Shown here: in pieces, positions 1-9,165 of the stretch
How the letters are laid out: each line of letters begins with the position of its first letter
Position numbering within the stretch: the first letter of the stretch is position 1
Source of the DNA: a virus
IMG/VR virus record: IMGVR_UViG_3300009168_000061
Coordinates: 1 to 43,877 of that record
Length of the DNA stretch: 43,877 bases
Direction: 5' to 3' (one strand)
Notes under the pieces: model-generated
What the model saw: only the letters and a program-made list of their open reading frames with translations
What the model was told of the DNA's origin: nothing
The model's database searches: none
Position numbers and translations under genes: made by a program

Positions 1-418
1 CAAAGCCATATCTCAATAAAACACGTTGAGCTTTCTTATCTTTCCAGAAAGCATAATCAGCGCATTCATCAATTACAGCAGGAGGACCGGGAGATACTTC
101 AACAGCTAATGCAACCACATCCTCAAACGTCAATGTTCTTTTCACAACAGCCTTACTAGCAGGGAGACAATCACTTATGATCATATCCTCAGTTTCGGGA
201 TCGCTCCAAACAACATTTCGTAAAGGTGAGGAAACAACGATTGAACCATCTGCAAAAAGAGGTTCGATCCCCGCTTGCGTTATTGGTTCTGGAATCTCTA
301 TCCCGCAAGACATAAACGCAAGTCGGGATAAAGTATTTTTCCTAGTCTTAAAATCGCAACCTCCAACGGGGTTAGGAATTAAAACTATATCAGCGCATTG
401 AGAAGGACAGAAAGCCAT
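1..418 (-). CDS. Probable major virion (tail tube-like) protein, N-terminal part, crossing the window seam
   Basis: The ATG is at 418 and the frame runs leftward off base 1 after 139 codons. Base 1 supplies the first base of a codon finished by 43877 and 43876, and the frame stays open to a stop at 43396. Joined, the protein has 299 residues. The N-terminus is Cys-rich (MAFCPSQC) and is followed by a mixed region with no recognised catalytic motif. A strong terminator-like hairpin follows the gene at 43348-43378, as is common after heavily expressed virion genes, so I infer a major structural protein. Tail tube is my first guess and major capsid the alternative. The family was not recognised directly. 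Confidence 0.7.
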   Translation of the reverse strand, partial: MAFCPSQCADIVLIPNPVGGCDFKTRKNTLSRLAFMSCGIEIPEPITQAGIEPLFADGSIVVSSPLRNVVWSDPETEDMIISDCLPASKAVVKRTLTFEDVVALAVEVSPGPPAVIDECADYAFWKDKKAQRVLLRYGF

Positions 419-500
419 AGCACATACCTTTTACACATCTCTAAAGTTATGAATATTCTATTTAATAAGTTTTTAAGCTATTAAGTATATATGGCAATAC

Positions 501-1361
501 TTAAAGCTGAATCTTATTACCACATACATCTATCACAACTACCACATAATCAAATGGGAAGGTTGTAACATTAGGATTAGGATTTATATAGAACTTAACC
601 TCCTGCATATTGAGATATGGAGTTGGATTGACAACCTGAGTACCTGAATCCGGAGTACCTACAAATGGTTGTTGAGGAGTTGGAGTCTTGACATTCAATT
701 GATAGTAGTTAACTGTGAATTGAGATGTTGGGGGAGTTGATTGATTTGTAACTATCAACGTGAGAAAGAATCCGTTCTGATCTTGCCCAATTTGCATTTG
801 TCTATCATCCGGGCCAAATATTGCTCCTATGCAGGATGTGATTGGAGCTTTGGATAAGTCAAGAGTAGCGCAAGTCTGCTCACTATCACAGCAATTTGCG
901 ATTATATCAACCAGATAGAAATCGTTGACCGGAACAGGGATAATCAGGTTGGTTGGTAATGTCTGGTAAGTTGTGGAAAATAAAGTCGTAGAATTTTGAT
1001 AGTTCACCTTCCAACCACATTTTGGCTGAACAGCAGGCATCCCGGTAATGGTTATATTTATTTGAAATTGCTGACTCCTGATCTCCTGAACGACTCCGGT
1101 AGCTGAAGTAAAGCAATTGCAGGAGGGAGAGATGACCGGGAAATAATATATCCTCTCCTCGCATTCCGTTCCATCTGCCATAACAAGGTTTACCCATAAA
1201 TCATAATCTCCATCTACAAGATTCGGGATCGTGAAAGGATTATTGTCCTTCAGTCCTAAATCCAACCATGTAAGGGATTGATGGAGTTTATATCTTACAT
1301 GGAAATGTTGATTGCCAAGTAAGACGGGAGTATCTATCGTGATTGTTATATTCTGTGCCAT
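501..1361 (-). CDS. Tail-associated protein with Ig/fibronectin-like domains
   Basis: This is a 286-residue beta-rich protein with no enzymatic motif. It looks like two to three fibronectin/Ig-type repeats: residues 1-75 resemble the 81-residue protein encoded just upstream, with the same pattern of a short strand, YKANYDQSW-like or YKLHQSLTW-like motifs, then a Cys-containing strand. Its start overlaps the stop of that gene by one base (TAATG), so the two are translationally coupled. It lies in the tail block downstream of the baseplate proteins. I infer a decorative or adhesin-like tail protein. The repeat assignment is by eye. Confidence 0.6.
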   Translation of the reverse strand: MAQNITITIDTPVLLGNQHFHVRYKLHQSLTWLDLGLKDNNPFTIPNLVDGDYDLWVNLVMADGTECEERIYYFPVISPSCNCFTSATGVVQEIRSQQFQINITITGMPAVQPKCGWKVNYQNSTTLFSTTYQTLPTNLIIPVPVNDFYLVDIIANCCDSEQTCATLDLSKAPITSCIGAIFGPDDRQMQIGQDQNGFFLTLIVTNQSTPPTSQFTVNYYQLNVKTPTPQQPFVGTPDSGTQVVNPTPYLNMQEVKFYINPNPNVTTFPFDYVVVVIDVCGNKIQL

Positions 1362-1606
1362 TATGCAGGAGTAGTAAATGAACCTCTTAGTACATCGCTT
1401 ACACTGCCATCACAGCAATAACGTGTAAGCTCATAATCAATTACTGTTGATGCTGCCAAACCCTTAACGACAATCGGAGAGATTATAGGAGCAGGATTCA
1501 GGATGATCCAAGATTGATCATAATTCGCTTTATACCTGAACATATAACCACTTGAACATGCAGTCGAATCATCGAGTATCGGGATTGTTGCTGTTTTCGT
1601 TGCCAT
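1361..1606 (-). CDS. Single-domain fibronectin type III-like tail protein
   Basis: This 81-residue protein is about the size of one fibronectin type III domain. It carries the typical pattern of a tryptophan strand (YDQSWIIL), a middle loop rich in proline, and a final strand after a double cysteine (RYCCDG). It starts one base after the stop of the 559-residue protein and shares TAATG with the next gene. A small Ig-like accessory domain expressed alone next to a longer homologue suggests duplication within the tail module. Its function is inferred from position only. Confidence 0.6.
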   Translation of the reverse strand: MATKTATIPILDDSTACSSGYMFRYKANYDQSWIILNPAPIISPIVVKGLAASTVIDYELTRYCCDGSVSDVLRGSFTTPA

Positions 1607-1607
1607 A

Positions 1608-3287
1608 TCATATAATATATATAATGTTACTAACCGTTATGCTATAAATTTGCCCGGATTCCGTTATCGGTAGTTTACCTGAATAGCGGATCGTACCATC
1701 AGTACCGATTGTGATAGCGGTATCTGGAGGGAGTGAAGTATTATTCTCGCTTGTTATATGTCTCTCTTCGGTTGGAATATAATCCTCTCGGACATAACCA
1801 ATAATATCTGATAAATAGTTCTCACCCGCTTCAGTTACAAGAGTTGAATTGACTGAGGTAAAATTCAATGTTACCTGTTCATCGGTCCTCGAAACTGAGC
1901 TACCGTCCTGAACGATCCATTGTTCAAATGAATGAACCACATCTGAGATGTTCATCGTATCTGCAAATGTAGCCTCCCCTAACAATGGCATACCACAAAC
2001 GACATTTGAGAAAGTTATAACTCCAATTTGCGGAATGTTGCAATTGGATATAGTGAATAAGGATCTGTAATCAGGATCATCAGGATTAAGCCGATGACCG
2101 TAGATCCTGTTGCTGAAGTTTACGGAGTCCTGATAGAAATATGAAGGGATCGGACCTTTACCCTCAACCATAAATATCTTATAATAGCTTGGTAAAGTTT
2201 CCCGCACTCCCGGTTGTATTTCTCCCGGATCTACATCCTCAACATTTGTTACTCCGTTCTGGATAGCGAACCATTGAAGTAATTCATCGTATGTATATGC
2301 GATTAACTGACCATTATCCGAATAATACCGATCCGATTGACGCATCAATCCATAATACATTGGATCATCAGGCTTACACCTTTCATCGCATCCGAATATT
2401 TGCCAAGTCGTGCAATCCTGCAACGTACCCCGGAGCTTATAACCGGAATTACATTTTCGGGGATGAAAGAGAGTGAATAATGTCTCACCTCCGATGAACA
2501 GATATTTTTTACCGTTGATGTAAAGCTCAGGAGCGCAAAACATATTTTCGATCTCATCCATCTTCCACTCAGGGAATATCTCAAAACCCTGAAGCTCCCA
2601 ATTCCTTATGGAGCTAGTTTTCTGAGTCCGACAATTGATGCTGATCTCCTTTGTTATAGTCCTACCTATCCTACGGATGATACCCGCAATATTGATGATC
2701 GTATGAAATCTGAATCCCGGAGAGTTACCCCCGGTTATCTCAGCAGGATCACCATAAAAGTTATATCCAAACTCATCATTACATTGAAATATGGCCTCTA
2801 TTCTAAGAATAGGATATTGACATTTATTCTCAATTTCTGTTGCTGTCGTTACCTTATCATCTGTTGTGACCGGGATAATACCCTCCGTTCCTGTTACGGT
2901 AATATCATCAGGTAATGAACAGCAATTTCCAATGCAGTAAATATCAGTGTAAGCGTTTAAGGCCCAAACATTGCCTTTCATTATTTCAATTCTTAATATA
3001 AAACATTTACCGCATAATGGAGGAGGGAATGATACCATCATTGCACTGAAATAGTAATTTCCATATGCATCTATCCCCGTGAACCATTGAAAGAATGAGG
3101 TAACGTTTCCAAGTATTGTATTGCCATCAATCGAGAGAGCTGTGATCTGTACCGTATATAAATCATCAACCCGGTAAGGCAAAGCGGCCTGAATCATCAA
3201 ATCTGTTTCAGAGATGATCAATTCGCAATAACAAATTTCAGGATTCCTGTTATCGAGAGCTTCAGTTAATGAATTATAAAGTATCAT
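1608..3287 (-). CDS. Baseplate/tail tip structural protein (559 aa)
   Basis: A long beta-rich, Cys-rich protein that follows the 736-residue hub candidate with an ATGA overlap (start 3287, upstream stop 3284). No catalytic motif is visible. The N-terminal 120 residues look like a Dit or adaptor-like beta domain, and the rest has many aromatic and cysteine residues. Together with its position two genes after the tape measure this fits a distal tail or baseplate component. Several CC and CxC pairs are unusual for a cytoplasmically assembled virion protein and recur in neighbouring structural genes. The family is not recognised. Confidence 0.6.
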   Translation of the reverse strand: MILYNSLTEALDNRNPEICYCELIISETDLMIQAALPYRVDDLYTVQITALSIDGNTILGNVTSFFQWFTGIDAYGNYYFSAMMVSFPPPLCGKCFILRIEIMKGNVWALNAYTDIYCIGNCCSLPDDITVTGTEGIIPVTTDDKVTTATEIENKCQYPILRIEAIFQCNDEFGYNFYGDPAEITGGNSPGFRFHTIINIAGIIRRIGRTITKEISINCRTQKTSSIRNWELQGFEIFPEWKMDEIENMFCAPELYINGKKYLFIGGETLFTLFHPRKCNSGYKLRGTLQDCTTWQIFGCDERCKPDDPMYYGLMRQSDRYYSDNGQLIAYTYDELLQWFAIQNGVTNVEDVDPGEIQPGVRETLPSYYKIFMVEGKGPIPSYFYQDSVNFSNRIYGHRLNPDDPDYRSLFTISNCNIPQIGVITFSNVVCGMPLLGEATFADTMNISDVVHSFEQWIVQDGSSVSRTDEQVTLNFTSVNSTLVTEAGENYLSDIIGYVREDYIPTEERHITSENNTSLPPDTAITIGTDGTIRYSGKLPITESGQIYSITVSNIIYII

Positions 3288-5494
3288 ACATATCCTCTTA
3301 AACTAATATACTTTCCTACGTTTTCCGAACTTTTATAACTAACATGGATTTCGGTGATAACTCCGTCCTGATAGTATTTTGTTGGTAACTTTACTTTCTC
3401 TAATAGGGCAATGTTTGAGCCATCACCGAAACACCTGATTTTATGTAAATCTTCGCAGCACATTTCTATTTTAACGGTCCAAGTCATATTTAGTTTAGGA
3501 TTCAGTAGCGGATCATCTATCCAGTGAAACCAATCCCAAAGAGTATTTTCATAATATGGCTCAAAGTAAAGCGGATAATTCACGAGCCTCGCAGCAGCAT
3601 GAGCTACCTGAGCGCCAAAGAAATCACGCACTTCATATACCCCCTCTTCAGCACTTCCCCCTGCTAAAGCTCCTCCTTTGATATCCGTATGAGCAGGATG
3701 TTCATTCTGCCACGGAATATAAACCGGGAGATTACTTGCAGCATCTATCTTTTTCGGATACTTCGGATTATTATTTGGAGTCGGATTTGAAGGAGCAGGA
3801 ACAAGAGAGTTGTTGACCGGAACAACATCCCGGATCGCTTTTGCATTAGTATAGCTTTCTCCATCCCATATGATAAGTTTAGGTAATGTGGAAACCTCAT
3901 CCTTCATTAGTAAGCAGTAATTAATGTACTGAGCCATTTCAGAGTCGAGATCCCGGAATATAGGGATCAGGAATATTGAAAGAACCTGACCATTAATAAC
4001 GACTTGCATGGTATCGAAAATGTAATCCGTCTCAGCACCATCGAGCCTAAATCTTGTACCTCCGAAATTCGTTGTTGTCTTATTCTGGACTCCTTCAAAG
4101 TTTGGATTAACGTCAATATTCCCATAAGAAACCATTCCATTCATCTGAGCTAATGCTTCATCCGCGCATGAATCCTGTGCATCTTTAGAATATAACCCTT
4201 TAACGAAAGAGGGATATTTGTTTTCATTGTACTCAAAACATACTCCCTCGACAATCTTACTGATATCTTCGCTATTTCCAGTGAAATCATATAGATAGCC
4301 TCCATTTTGAAACATATCTTTACGCAGGAAAAAGAGCTTTCCTTGCCTGATGGTCCATTCTGCATTATATATAACTTTTAAATGATCTAAAAAATCTGGT
4401 AAGGTTAATAGGGGAGCATTTTCAATTATATAGAAATCATCCTCATTTTTAACCGGACTCTTAAAAACGTTCAAAGTTTTGAATCTCCTGATCCCTCTCC
4501 TGAATGTAGGAGTCATATAGCAGGCATTGTAATGTGGATTCTTAACATTGGTTTTCATTCCGGAAGCAGCAGAAATATCCATATGTTCAGCAAAGAAAAT
4601 CGGAGCGGAAACGTGATCAACTTTAATACCGCATTTATCGCAAACGTTAGTTATATAATCCCGGACCAGAGGAGCAGGGTGTTCACGGCCACAACCCGCA
4701 CTCTCGATATACATCTGCATGAATACATCTCCAACATCAAAAGGATTAGGAACTGCATTAGGATTCCACGGAATATTTATTCCCGGAATAGCGTTGATAG
4801 CTGAGATTATCAATCCGACTATATTATAGATGATCCACACGATACCGAGGATCACAAATACTATTGGAAGTATCATCACTTGCAGAAGAGCTTGTAGCCA
4901 CCATGTAATCGTGAGCATACCATTAGGACGCTGCTCATTGCAATATGAAAAACGCGGATGCTTCTTTCCCCCTTCCGGTTTATATTGAAACCAACCCTGC
5001 CAATTATCGCTTATGATAGTGTTCTGGATGCAAGTATAAGGATCATCACTCTGTTTAAGGTTTATGTCGAAATCACATGCTTCAGTTTCGCACCAATGAA
5101 TCTGATTTGATCTGATCATATACTTCTCATAATCCCCACAGCCAATATCCCTGATCCTGACCTCTATCGAATTCATTGGAGCAGCAACATCATCAATACA
5201 CCAATTTCTTATATATCTATAAGCAGCAGCCTCAAATATGAGAGTTGCTGAACTTGACTTTTTAGGATTGTACGCCCCGGTAGATTGAACCTGTTCAGCT
5301 CCCGACCTTTCGATACTCCAACCTAAATCGAGATCATCCAGATTTACAGTATCATCAGTAACATCAATCCAATCCTTACCATTCACCAATCCGACCTGTT
5401 GAGTTAGATTCATTGGTGAACTACCAACATATATAATTGGTTGCTGAGACTTATTTACGTTCTGGTATTGCCTTATTTCGATTCTTAATTCCAT
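3284..5494 (-). CDS. Large tail hub/distal tail protein with an internal hydrophobic segment
   Basis: A 736-residue protein immediately downstream of the tape measure, where siphoviruses keep distal tail and tail-associated lysin or hub genes. Residues 1-160 are beta-rich and Dit-like. Residues about 197-236 form an extremely hydrophobic stretch long enough to cross a membrane, which is rare in tail hubs and could insert during DNA injection. Residues about 380-500 read like a hub-type domain. No peptidase or muramidase signature was seen. The start at 5494 has an inverted repeat in its leader at 5492-5517. Assignment is by position and composition. Confidence 0.6.
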   Translation of the reverse strand: MELRIEIRQYQNVNKSQQPIIYVGSSPMNLTQQVGLVNGKDWIDVTDDTVNLDDLDLGWSIERSGAEQVQSTGAYNPKKSSSATLIFEAAAYRYIRNWCIDDVAAPMNSIEVRIRDIGCGDYEKYMIRSNQIHWCETEACDFDINLKQSDDPYTCIQNTIISDNWQGWFQYKPEGGKKHPRFSYCNEQRPNGMLTITWWLQALLQVMILPIVFVILGIVWIIYNIVGLIISAINAIPGINIPWNPNAVPNPFDVGDVFMQMYIESAGCGREHPAPLVRDYITNVCDKCGIKVDHVSAPIFFAEHMDISAASGMKTNVKNPHYNACYMTPTFRRGIRRFKTLNVFKSPVKNEDDFYIIENAPLLTLPDFLDHLKVIYNAEWTIRQGKLFFLRKDMFQNGGYLYDFTGNSEDISKIVEGVCFEYNENKYPSFVKGLYSKDAQDSCADEALAQMNGMVSYGNIDVNPNFEGVQNKTTTNFGGTRFRLDGAETDYIFDTMQVVINGQVLSIFLIPIFRDLDSEMAQYINYCLLMKDEVSTLPKLIIWDGESYTNAKAIRDVVPVNNSLVPAPSNPTPNNNPKYPKKIDAASNLPVYIPWQNEHPAHTDIKGGALAGGSAEEGVYEVRDFFGAQVAHAAARLVNYPLYFEPYYENTLWDWFHWIDDPLLNPKLNMTWTVKIEMCCEDLHKIRCFGDGSNIALLEKVKLPTKYYQDGVITEIHVSYKSSENVGKYISLRGYV

Positions 5495-5517
5495 AAAAAC
5501 ATAAATAATGTTTTATG
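5492..5517 (-). promoter_or_regulatory. Inverted repeat in the leader of the hub gene
   Basis: An inverted repeat with an 11-base left arm and a 10-base right arm (one-base bulge) around a 5-base spacer lies between the tape-measure stop and the hub ATG and overlaps that ATG. As RNA it would fold over the start codon, so it could set relative translation of the hub. This is inferred from symmetry alone. Confidence 0.35.
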
Positions 5518-5524
5518 ATTAAAC

Positions 5525-7897
5525 TTAAAGCCACCGTCTCCTTTGCTGTTTTTGATGAGCTATTGCGATTGCAGCTATCCCGGAGCTATCCATACGGATA
5601 CCGTAGTTCTCAATACTCTCAACTGCATGGATCATATCATCCATTTTCTTTAATAGCTTCTTTTCGGCCATCGTGAGCGATCCCTTTTTGCTCGATCCCA
5701 TGAAAGAAGTATCCAGAGTCGGGAATGTTCCTGCATACATCTCATTAAGGAAAGGCCAATATCTTTTAGTTGTTTGCTGATCCATTACAAACTCTCCTTT
5801 GTGGACCGTACCCGCAGGCTCATATTTACCTCCATCTCCAGTATAACCACCTTCAGCATAACTATTGTTTGTTGATTTGAACGCTCCGACAATCGTAGCA
5901 ATACCCGCAACCAGAGCAGCCACAGCAGCAGCAACCCTCAGAGCAATCGTATAGGGATCACCCTCAGCAGCAGCCTTAACAACAGCTCCGATGGCCTCAG
6001 CGGTTGCCTTAGCCTGTTCAGAAGCGGTTATTAATGCATTCAGCTCTATTTGTCTCTGGGCAGCTTTCTCGCGTTCTCTTTGAGCGGTATCTAACCTTTC
6101 CTGTTCTGACTCCAGAAGTTCAAGATTTCCCCTCTTCGCTAATTCAACTGCATAAGCAATCCTGTTTTGTCGATAAGCAATCTCATTATCTAACCGGGTA
6201 ATCTGAGCTTTCATCATGGAGTCTGCAATCGCTATAACAGCCTGTTTGATTCCATTGTAAGCAGCCTCTTCAGCTTTGGCCCTCTCAGCTAACATCTTTT
6301 TATGAGCATCTTCACGCTCCTTTTCCGCTTTAGCCATTTCCGCCTCCCTTCTCTTCTGGAAAGCAATATCGAACTGAAGATCATCCTCAGCATTTCTCCG
6401 TTGAGTTGCTAACTCCTCTTGTCTTGCCTTATCCTCATCTTTCTTTTTGTCATCAATCGCTTTTCCATAGGCTTTTCTGCCCTGCTCAAAATTCTTTACG
6501 GTATTGGTGAGGAGGTATTCATCGAACTTCTTATTTAGAGCAGCGATCCTATCCCGTTCTTTCTGTTCTCTTTTCTCCCGATCCCTTGCATCCTTTTCGG
6601 CCTGCTTCCGTTGCTCATCAGTCATTGACGCCTGATCCTTATGTTTCTTTTGCCATTCCTCATAAGCCTTACGATCTTCAGGAGTCATAAAGAAATGCAG
6701 CCCATCAGGACCGATACCTGACTGGATCTCCTTAGTGAGCATCAGATCTTTGAACTTTGCATCATAAAGATCTTCGAGAGCTTTCGTTTGCTGTTTTAAG
6801 GATTCATTGCTCTGGTTAACCCCTTCTATATAAGTGAAATTGTTTGCAGTAGTCCGGTGATCTAACTCCAATTTGTTTCTGGTTATCTTTTCCAGAAGTT
6901 GATCAAGTTCAGCCTCTCTCGCTTTGATTAAGGCTCTGCTTTTGATGGATGTTGTAACCGCGTCAATACTAACTTTCAACTCTCCATTGAGTACTTTTTC
7001 CCGGTCTAAGTTTGAGAAGAAATCCGGGTACTTTTCCTGCAACTCATCCAACGCCTCACCGCGTTCTTTATAGGATAGAGATAGATCATTAGCAGTAGCA
7101 GCCAGAATATTAAGGTTGTTAGATTCAGTTGATATAGCTTTAGACGTTTCATTAAGTGAATCTTGGTATGCTTTTGTTTCATCGTTAAGTTTTTCGGTAG
7201 CATCAGCAGCTCCAAACAATTCTTTACCGAATAGTGTGAAGAGCGTGATTGCAATGGTGATGATATTTGTAATGGTAAAAAACTGAGTTCCGAGTGCCGT
7301 GAGAGCTTTCATTGCAGATCCTTCCGACTTTACAAGTCCTTCAAATTCAGAGCTTAGTATCGGAATATTGTTGCTGAGAGCCAGAATTCCCGTATTAAAA
7401 GAATACATGAACGCTGGACCTTCTCTAAGTACTTGACTTAGAGCGTATGATGAATTCTGAAGTTTCTTATTTGAGGCATCTAACCCCTTTTGGGAATTGG
7501 CGATCTGGTTATTGGCAGCGGCCATAGCTTTACCTACCTGTTCCCATGCTGTAATACTTTTCCCCGCTGCCGCTGCCTGTTCATTGAGCAGTTTAGTTTC
7601 ATTCCTTGCAGTTTCCGCGAAGATTTTCTTTGCTTTAATCAGCTCTATATATTTTTTTGTCTCCGCGTCAATCTTAGTATTCTGACTATCAATGGCCGTC
7701 TGGAGTCTTTGCCTTTCAGCAACTTCGGAGTTTGTAGTATTTTTGAATTGCTCCTCTAAATCCTTCAGCTTGGTAATCTCCTGATCTACAACCTTCATCT
7801 GAGTTGTGATCTCCTGAGTAGCTTTCTCTAACTGAGTTGTATTTGCCTTGTAATTAAACTCATGGACTACTGAAATTATCCGCGTCTCATCTGCCAT
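5525..7897 (-). CDS. Tail tape measure protein
   Basis: A 790-residue protein with long coiled-coil helices (about residues 15-165 and 440-640). A hydrophobic patch lies near residue 205-235. The Gly-rich C-terminal segment (AEGGYTGDGGKYEPAGTVHK) is characteristic of phage tape measures. Tape measures set tail length at roughly 1.5 Å per residue, so a tail near 120 nm is expected. It is the first gene of the left structural block, with a -7 box about 20 bases upstream, so it probably heads a late operon. The family assignment is firm. Confidence 0.9.
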   Translation of the reverse strand: MADETRIISVVHEFNYKANTTQLEKATQEITTQMKVVDQEITKLKDLEEQFKNTTNSEVAERQRLQTAIDSQNTKIDAETKKYIELIKAKKIFAETARNETKLLNEQAAAAGKSITAWEQVGKAMAAANNQIANSQKGLDASNKKLQNSSYALSQVLREGPAFMYSFNTGILALSNNIPILSSEFEGLVKSEGSAMKALTALGTQFFTITNIITIAITLFTLFGKELFGAADATEKLNDETKAYQDSLNETSKAISTESNNLNILAATANDLSLSYKERGEALDELQEKYPDFFSNLDREKVLNGELKVSIDAVTTSIKSRALIKAREAELDQLLEKITRNKLELDHRTTANNFTYIEGVNQSNESLKQQTKALEDLYDAKFKDLMLTKEIQSGIGPDGLHFFMTPEDRKAYEEWQKKHKDQASMTDEQRKQAEKDARDREKREQKERDRIAALNKKFDEYLLTNTVKNFEQGRKAYGKAIDDKKKDEDKARQEELATQRRNAEDDLQFDIAFQKRREAEMAKAEKEREDAHKKMLAERAKAEEAAYNGIKQAVIAIADSMMKAQITRLDNEIAYRQNRIAYAVELAKRGNLELLESEQERLDTAQREREKAAQRQIELNALITASEQAKATAEAIGAVVKAAAEGDPYTIALRVAAAVAALVAGIATIVGAFKSTNNSYAEGGYTGDGGKYEPAGTVHKGEFVMDQQTTKRYWPFLNEMYAGTFPTLDTSFMGSSKKGSLTMAEKKLLKKMDDMIHAVESIENYGIRMDSSGIAAIAIAHQKQQRRRWL

Positions 7898-7918
7898 CTC
7901 ACATCCAGTTAATTAGTA

Positions 7919-7926
7919 CAAATATA
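7919..7926 (-). promoter_or_regulatory. -7 box of a probable late promoter for the tape-measure operon
   Basis: Read on the minus strand this is TATATTTG, a perfect match to the Bacteroidetes -7 consensus TAnnTTTG, placed so that transcription would begin 15-18 bases before the tape-measure ATG. No TTTG sits at the normal 18-20 base distance; the nearest is 26 bases upstream (7953-7956). Such a displaced -33 suggests that an activator is needed, for example the divergently encoded winged-helix protein. That link is inference. Confidence 0.5.
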
Positions 7927-8004
7927 AGTATTAATCGTTTGCTATTGGTTCTCAAAGGATTGTATATATTCAATATAAATTTTCAGGAAAAATAGGAAAA
8001 GGAT

Positions 8005-8034
8005 TTTGTAGTTTAATCTTGGATTGTATCTTTG
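8005..8034 (+). promoter_or_regulatory. Bacteroidetes-type promoter of the leader RNA/winged-helix gene
   Basis: TTTG at 8005-8008 and TATCTTTG at 8027-8034 are separated by 18 bases, matching the -33/-7 consensus. Transcription is expected to begin near 8038-8041, directly before the folded leader and about 140 bases before the winged-helix coding frame. Confidence 0.75.
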
Positions 8035-8039
8035 GAGAG

Positions 8040-8136
8040 CAAATTCTTTTTGTGTGTGGTAGCGCTAAAAGGGTTTGATGGGTTTCCTGAGAATCCACCC
8101 AACCCCGAAAGTCTACCACCTTACGGGGTTTTTTAT
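8040..8136 (+). ncRNA. Candidate structured leader RNA or small RNA with pseudoknot/terminator
   Basis: The expected transcript can form four helices. GTGGTAG (8056-8062) pairs with CTACCAC (8113-8119), GGGTT (8071-8075) with AACCC (8101-8105), GGG (8080-8082) with CCC (8098-8100), and CCCCG (8103-8107) with CGGGG (8124-8128) followed by six T. The outermost helix and the terminator helix interleave as in an H-type pseudoknot. The inner GGGTT helix and the terminator compete for the same C residues. That is the usual layout of an attenuator or riboswitch, or of a free small RNA that ends at 8135. The fold is by eye and the ligand or target is unknown. Confidence 0.55.
8103..8136 (+). terminator. 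Rho-independent terminator or attenuator inside the leader
   Basis: CCCCG at 8103-8107 pairs with CGGGG at 8124-8128 and is followed by TTTTTTATTTT. It lies between the promoter at 8005-8034 and the coding frame at 8182, so read-through must be controlled for the gene to be expressed from this promoter. Confidence 0.6.
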
Positions 8137-8181
8137 TTTATCCTACCTTAAGAAGCATTTGCATTTAATTATTGCAATGCT

Positions 8182-8943
8182 TTGACTTGTCTATATAACA
8201 TAAAACTTCTCGCTTTCATACTTGCTCACAAAGCAAGGCGCAGAAGTTCATGTATATACGAACATGAAAAAATATATATATTATCTCAGGAAATTGGCAT
8301 CTCCAGAGGAGCGTATAAAAAGTATCTTGAATCATGCAGGAGGTTAGGACTCATAAATGAATGCAATGCATTTATTTCTATATCCAAAGCTCTGATGGTT
8401 CTATTCCCGGACAAATTCATCCCAAGAGACAATAAGCCTGATAAGACTCCACTTTATCGGGCCTCGTTTTTTAAGAATTTTCCGAAAAAAGCTGATTTCA
8501 AGTACTACAAGGATCTTGTTGAGTTTTCCATATTTCATGAAAATGGAATGGGCCAACAACATTACAATGAAAAAGATGAAGTAATTGACCGATTAAAGTC
8601 GAACCGTACTAAGGGAAATGATCTCGATGCTCTCAAAACCTTGAAAAAGAAACATGGTTTAGATAGTATTGAGGGTTTAAAAAGTATCGACACAAAGACG
8701 GAAATTCATTCAGGTAAGTTTCATTTAAGCAATCTGTTAGGCTGTTCTCCGACTACCGGGGCGAACAGGCTTAGGCGATGGCATAATGAGGGGAAAATCG
8801 AAAGAGAAATAAAAAAGGTTTTCTTTATAGGAGATCGTTCTTTCAGGAAATTCGATGCCCTGAAAGCTAAAGGTTATAAAATAGTGATTCCTATTGCAAC
8901 AGGTTTTATGGCTGTAATGGGTAGTATCATTACTTTCCTTTAG
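8182..8943 (+). CDS. Two-winged-helix DNA-binding protein (regulator or replication initiator-like)
   Basis: A 253-residue protein with an N-terminal winged helix-turn-helix (about residues 30-65, with SQEIGISRGAYKKYLESC). A second helix-turn-helix lies near residues 180-210 (LSNLLGCSPTTGANRLRRWH), and a hydrophobic tail follows (about 236-253). There is no in-frame ATG near the start; TTG at 8182 is the best start because the winged helix begins soon after it and a stop lies at 8149. An out-of-frame ATG-CTT-TGA sits just upstream at 8177. It is isolated from other operons, with its own promoter, folded leader and terminator. Candidate roles are late-gene activator or lysogeny regulator. Confidence 0.65.
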   Translation: MTCLYNIKLLAFILAHKARRRSSCIYEHEKIYILSQEIGISRGAYKKYLESCRRLGLINECNAFISISKALMVLFPDKFIPRDNKPDKTPLYRASFFKNFPKKADFKYYKDLVEFSIFHENGMGQQHYNEKDEVIDRLKSNRTKGNDLDALKTLKKKHGLDSIEGLKSIDTKTEIHSGKFHLSNLLGCSPTTGANRLRRWHNEGKIEREIKKVFFIGDRSFRKFDALKAKGYKIVIPIATGFMAVMGSIITFL

Positions 8944-8960
8944 TTGTATCTTAAAAGATC

Positions 8961-9000
8961 TGGTTCAACCCATTAACTATGGGATTGAATCATTTTTTTT
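8961..9000 (+). terminator. Terminator of the winged-helix gene
   Basis: A 13-base stem (8961-8973 with 8979-8992, one bulge and some G-U pairs) is followed directly by eight T. It lies 18 bases after the stop codon. Confidence 0.7.
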
Positions 9001-9165
9001 GTCCGAACATATTATTACATATTGTTTATTTTAATTCCAAAAAAAGTCTCTAATGAGGGAAATGTTTTCTGCTTGGATTGTTCACCCCTTAACTGGACGG
9101 TTGTGTGTTTCTATTATAGGTTCTTTTTTTGACAATACTTTATACAATACATGGGCTAATGAATA

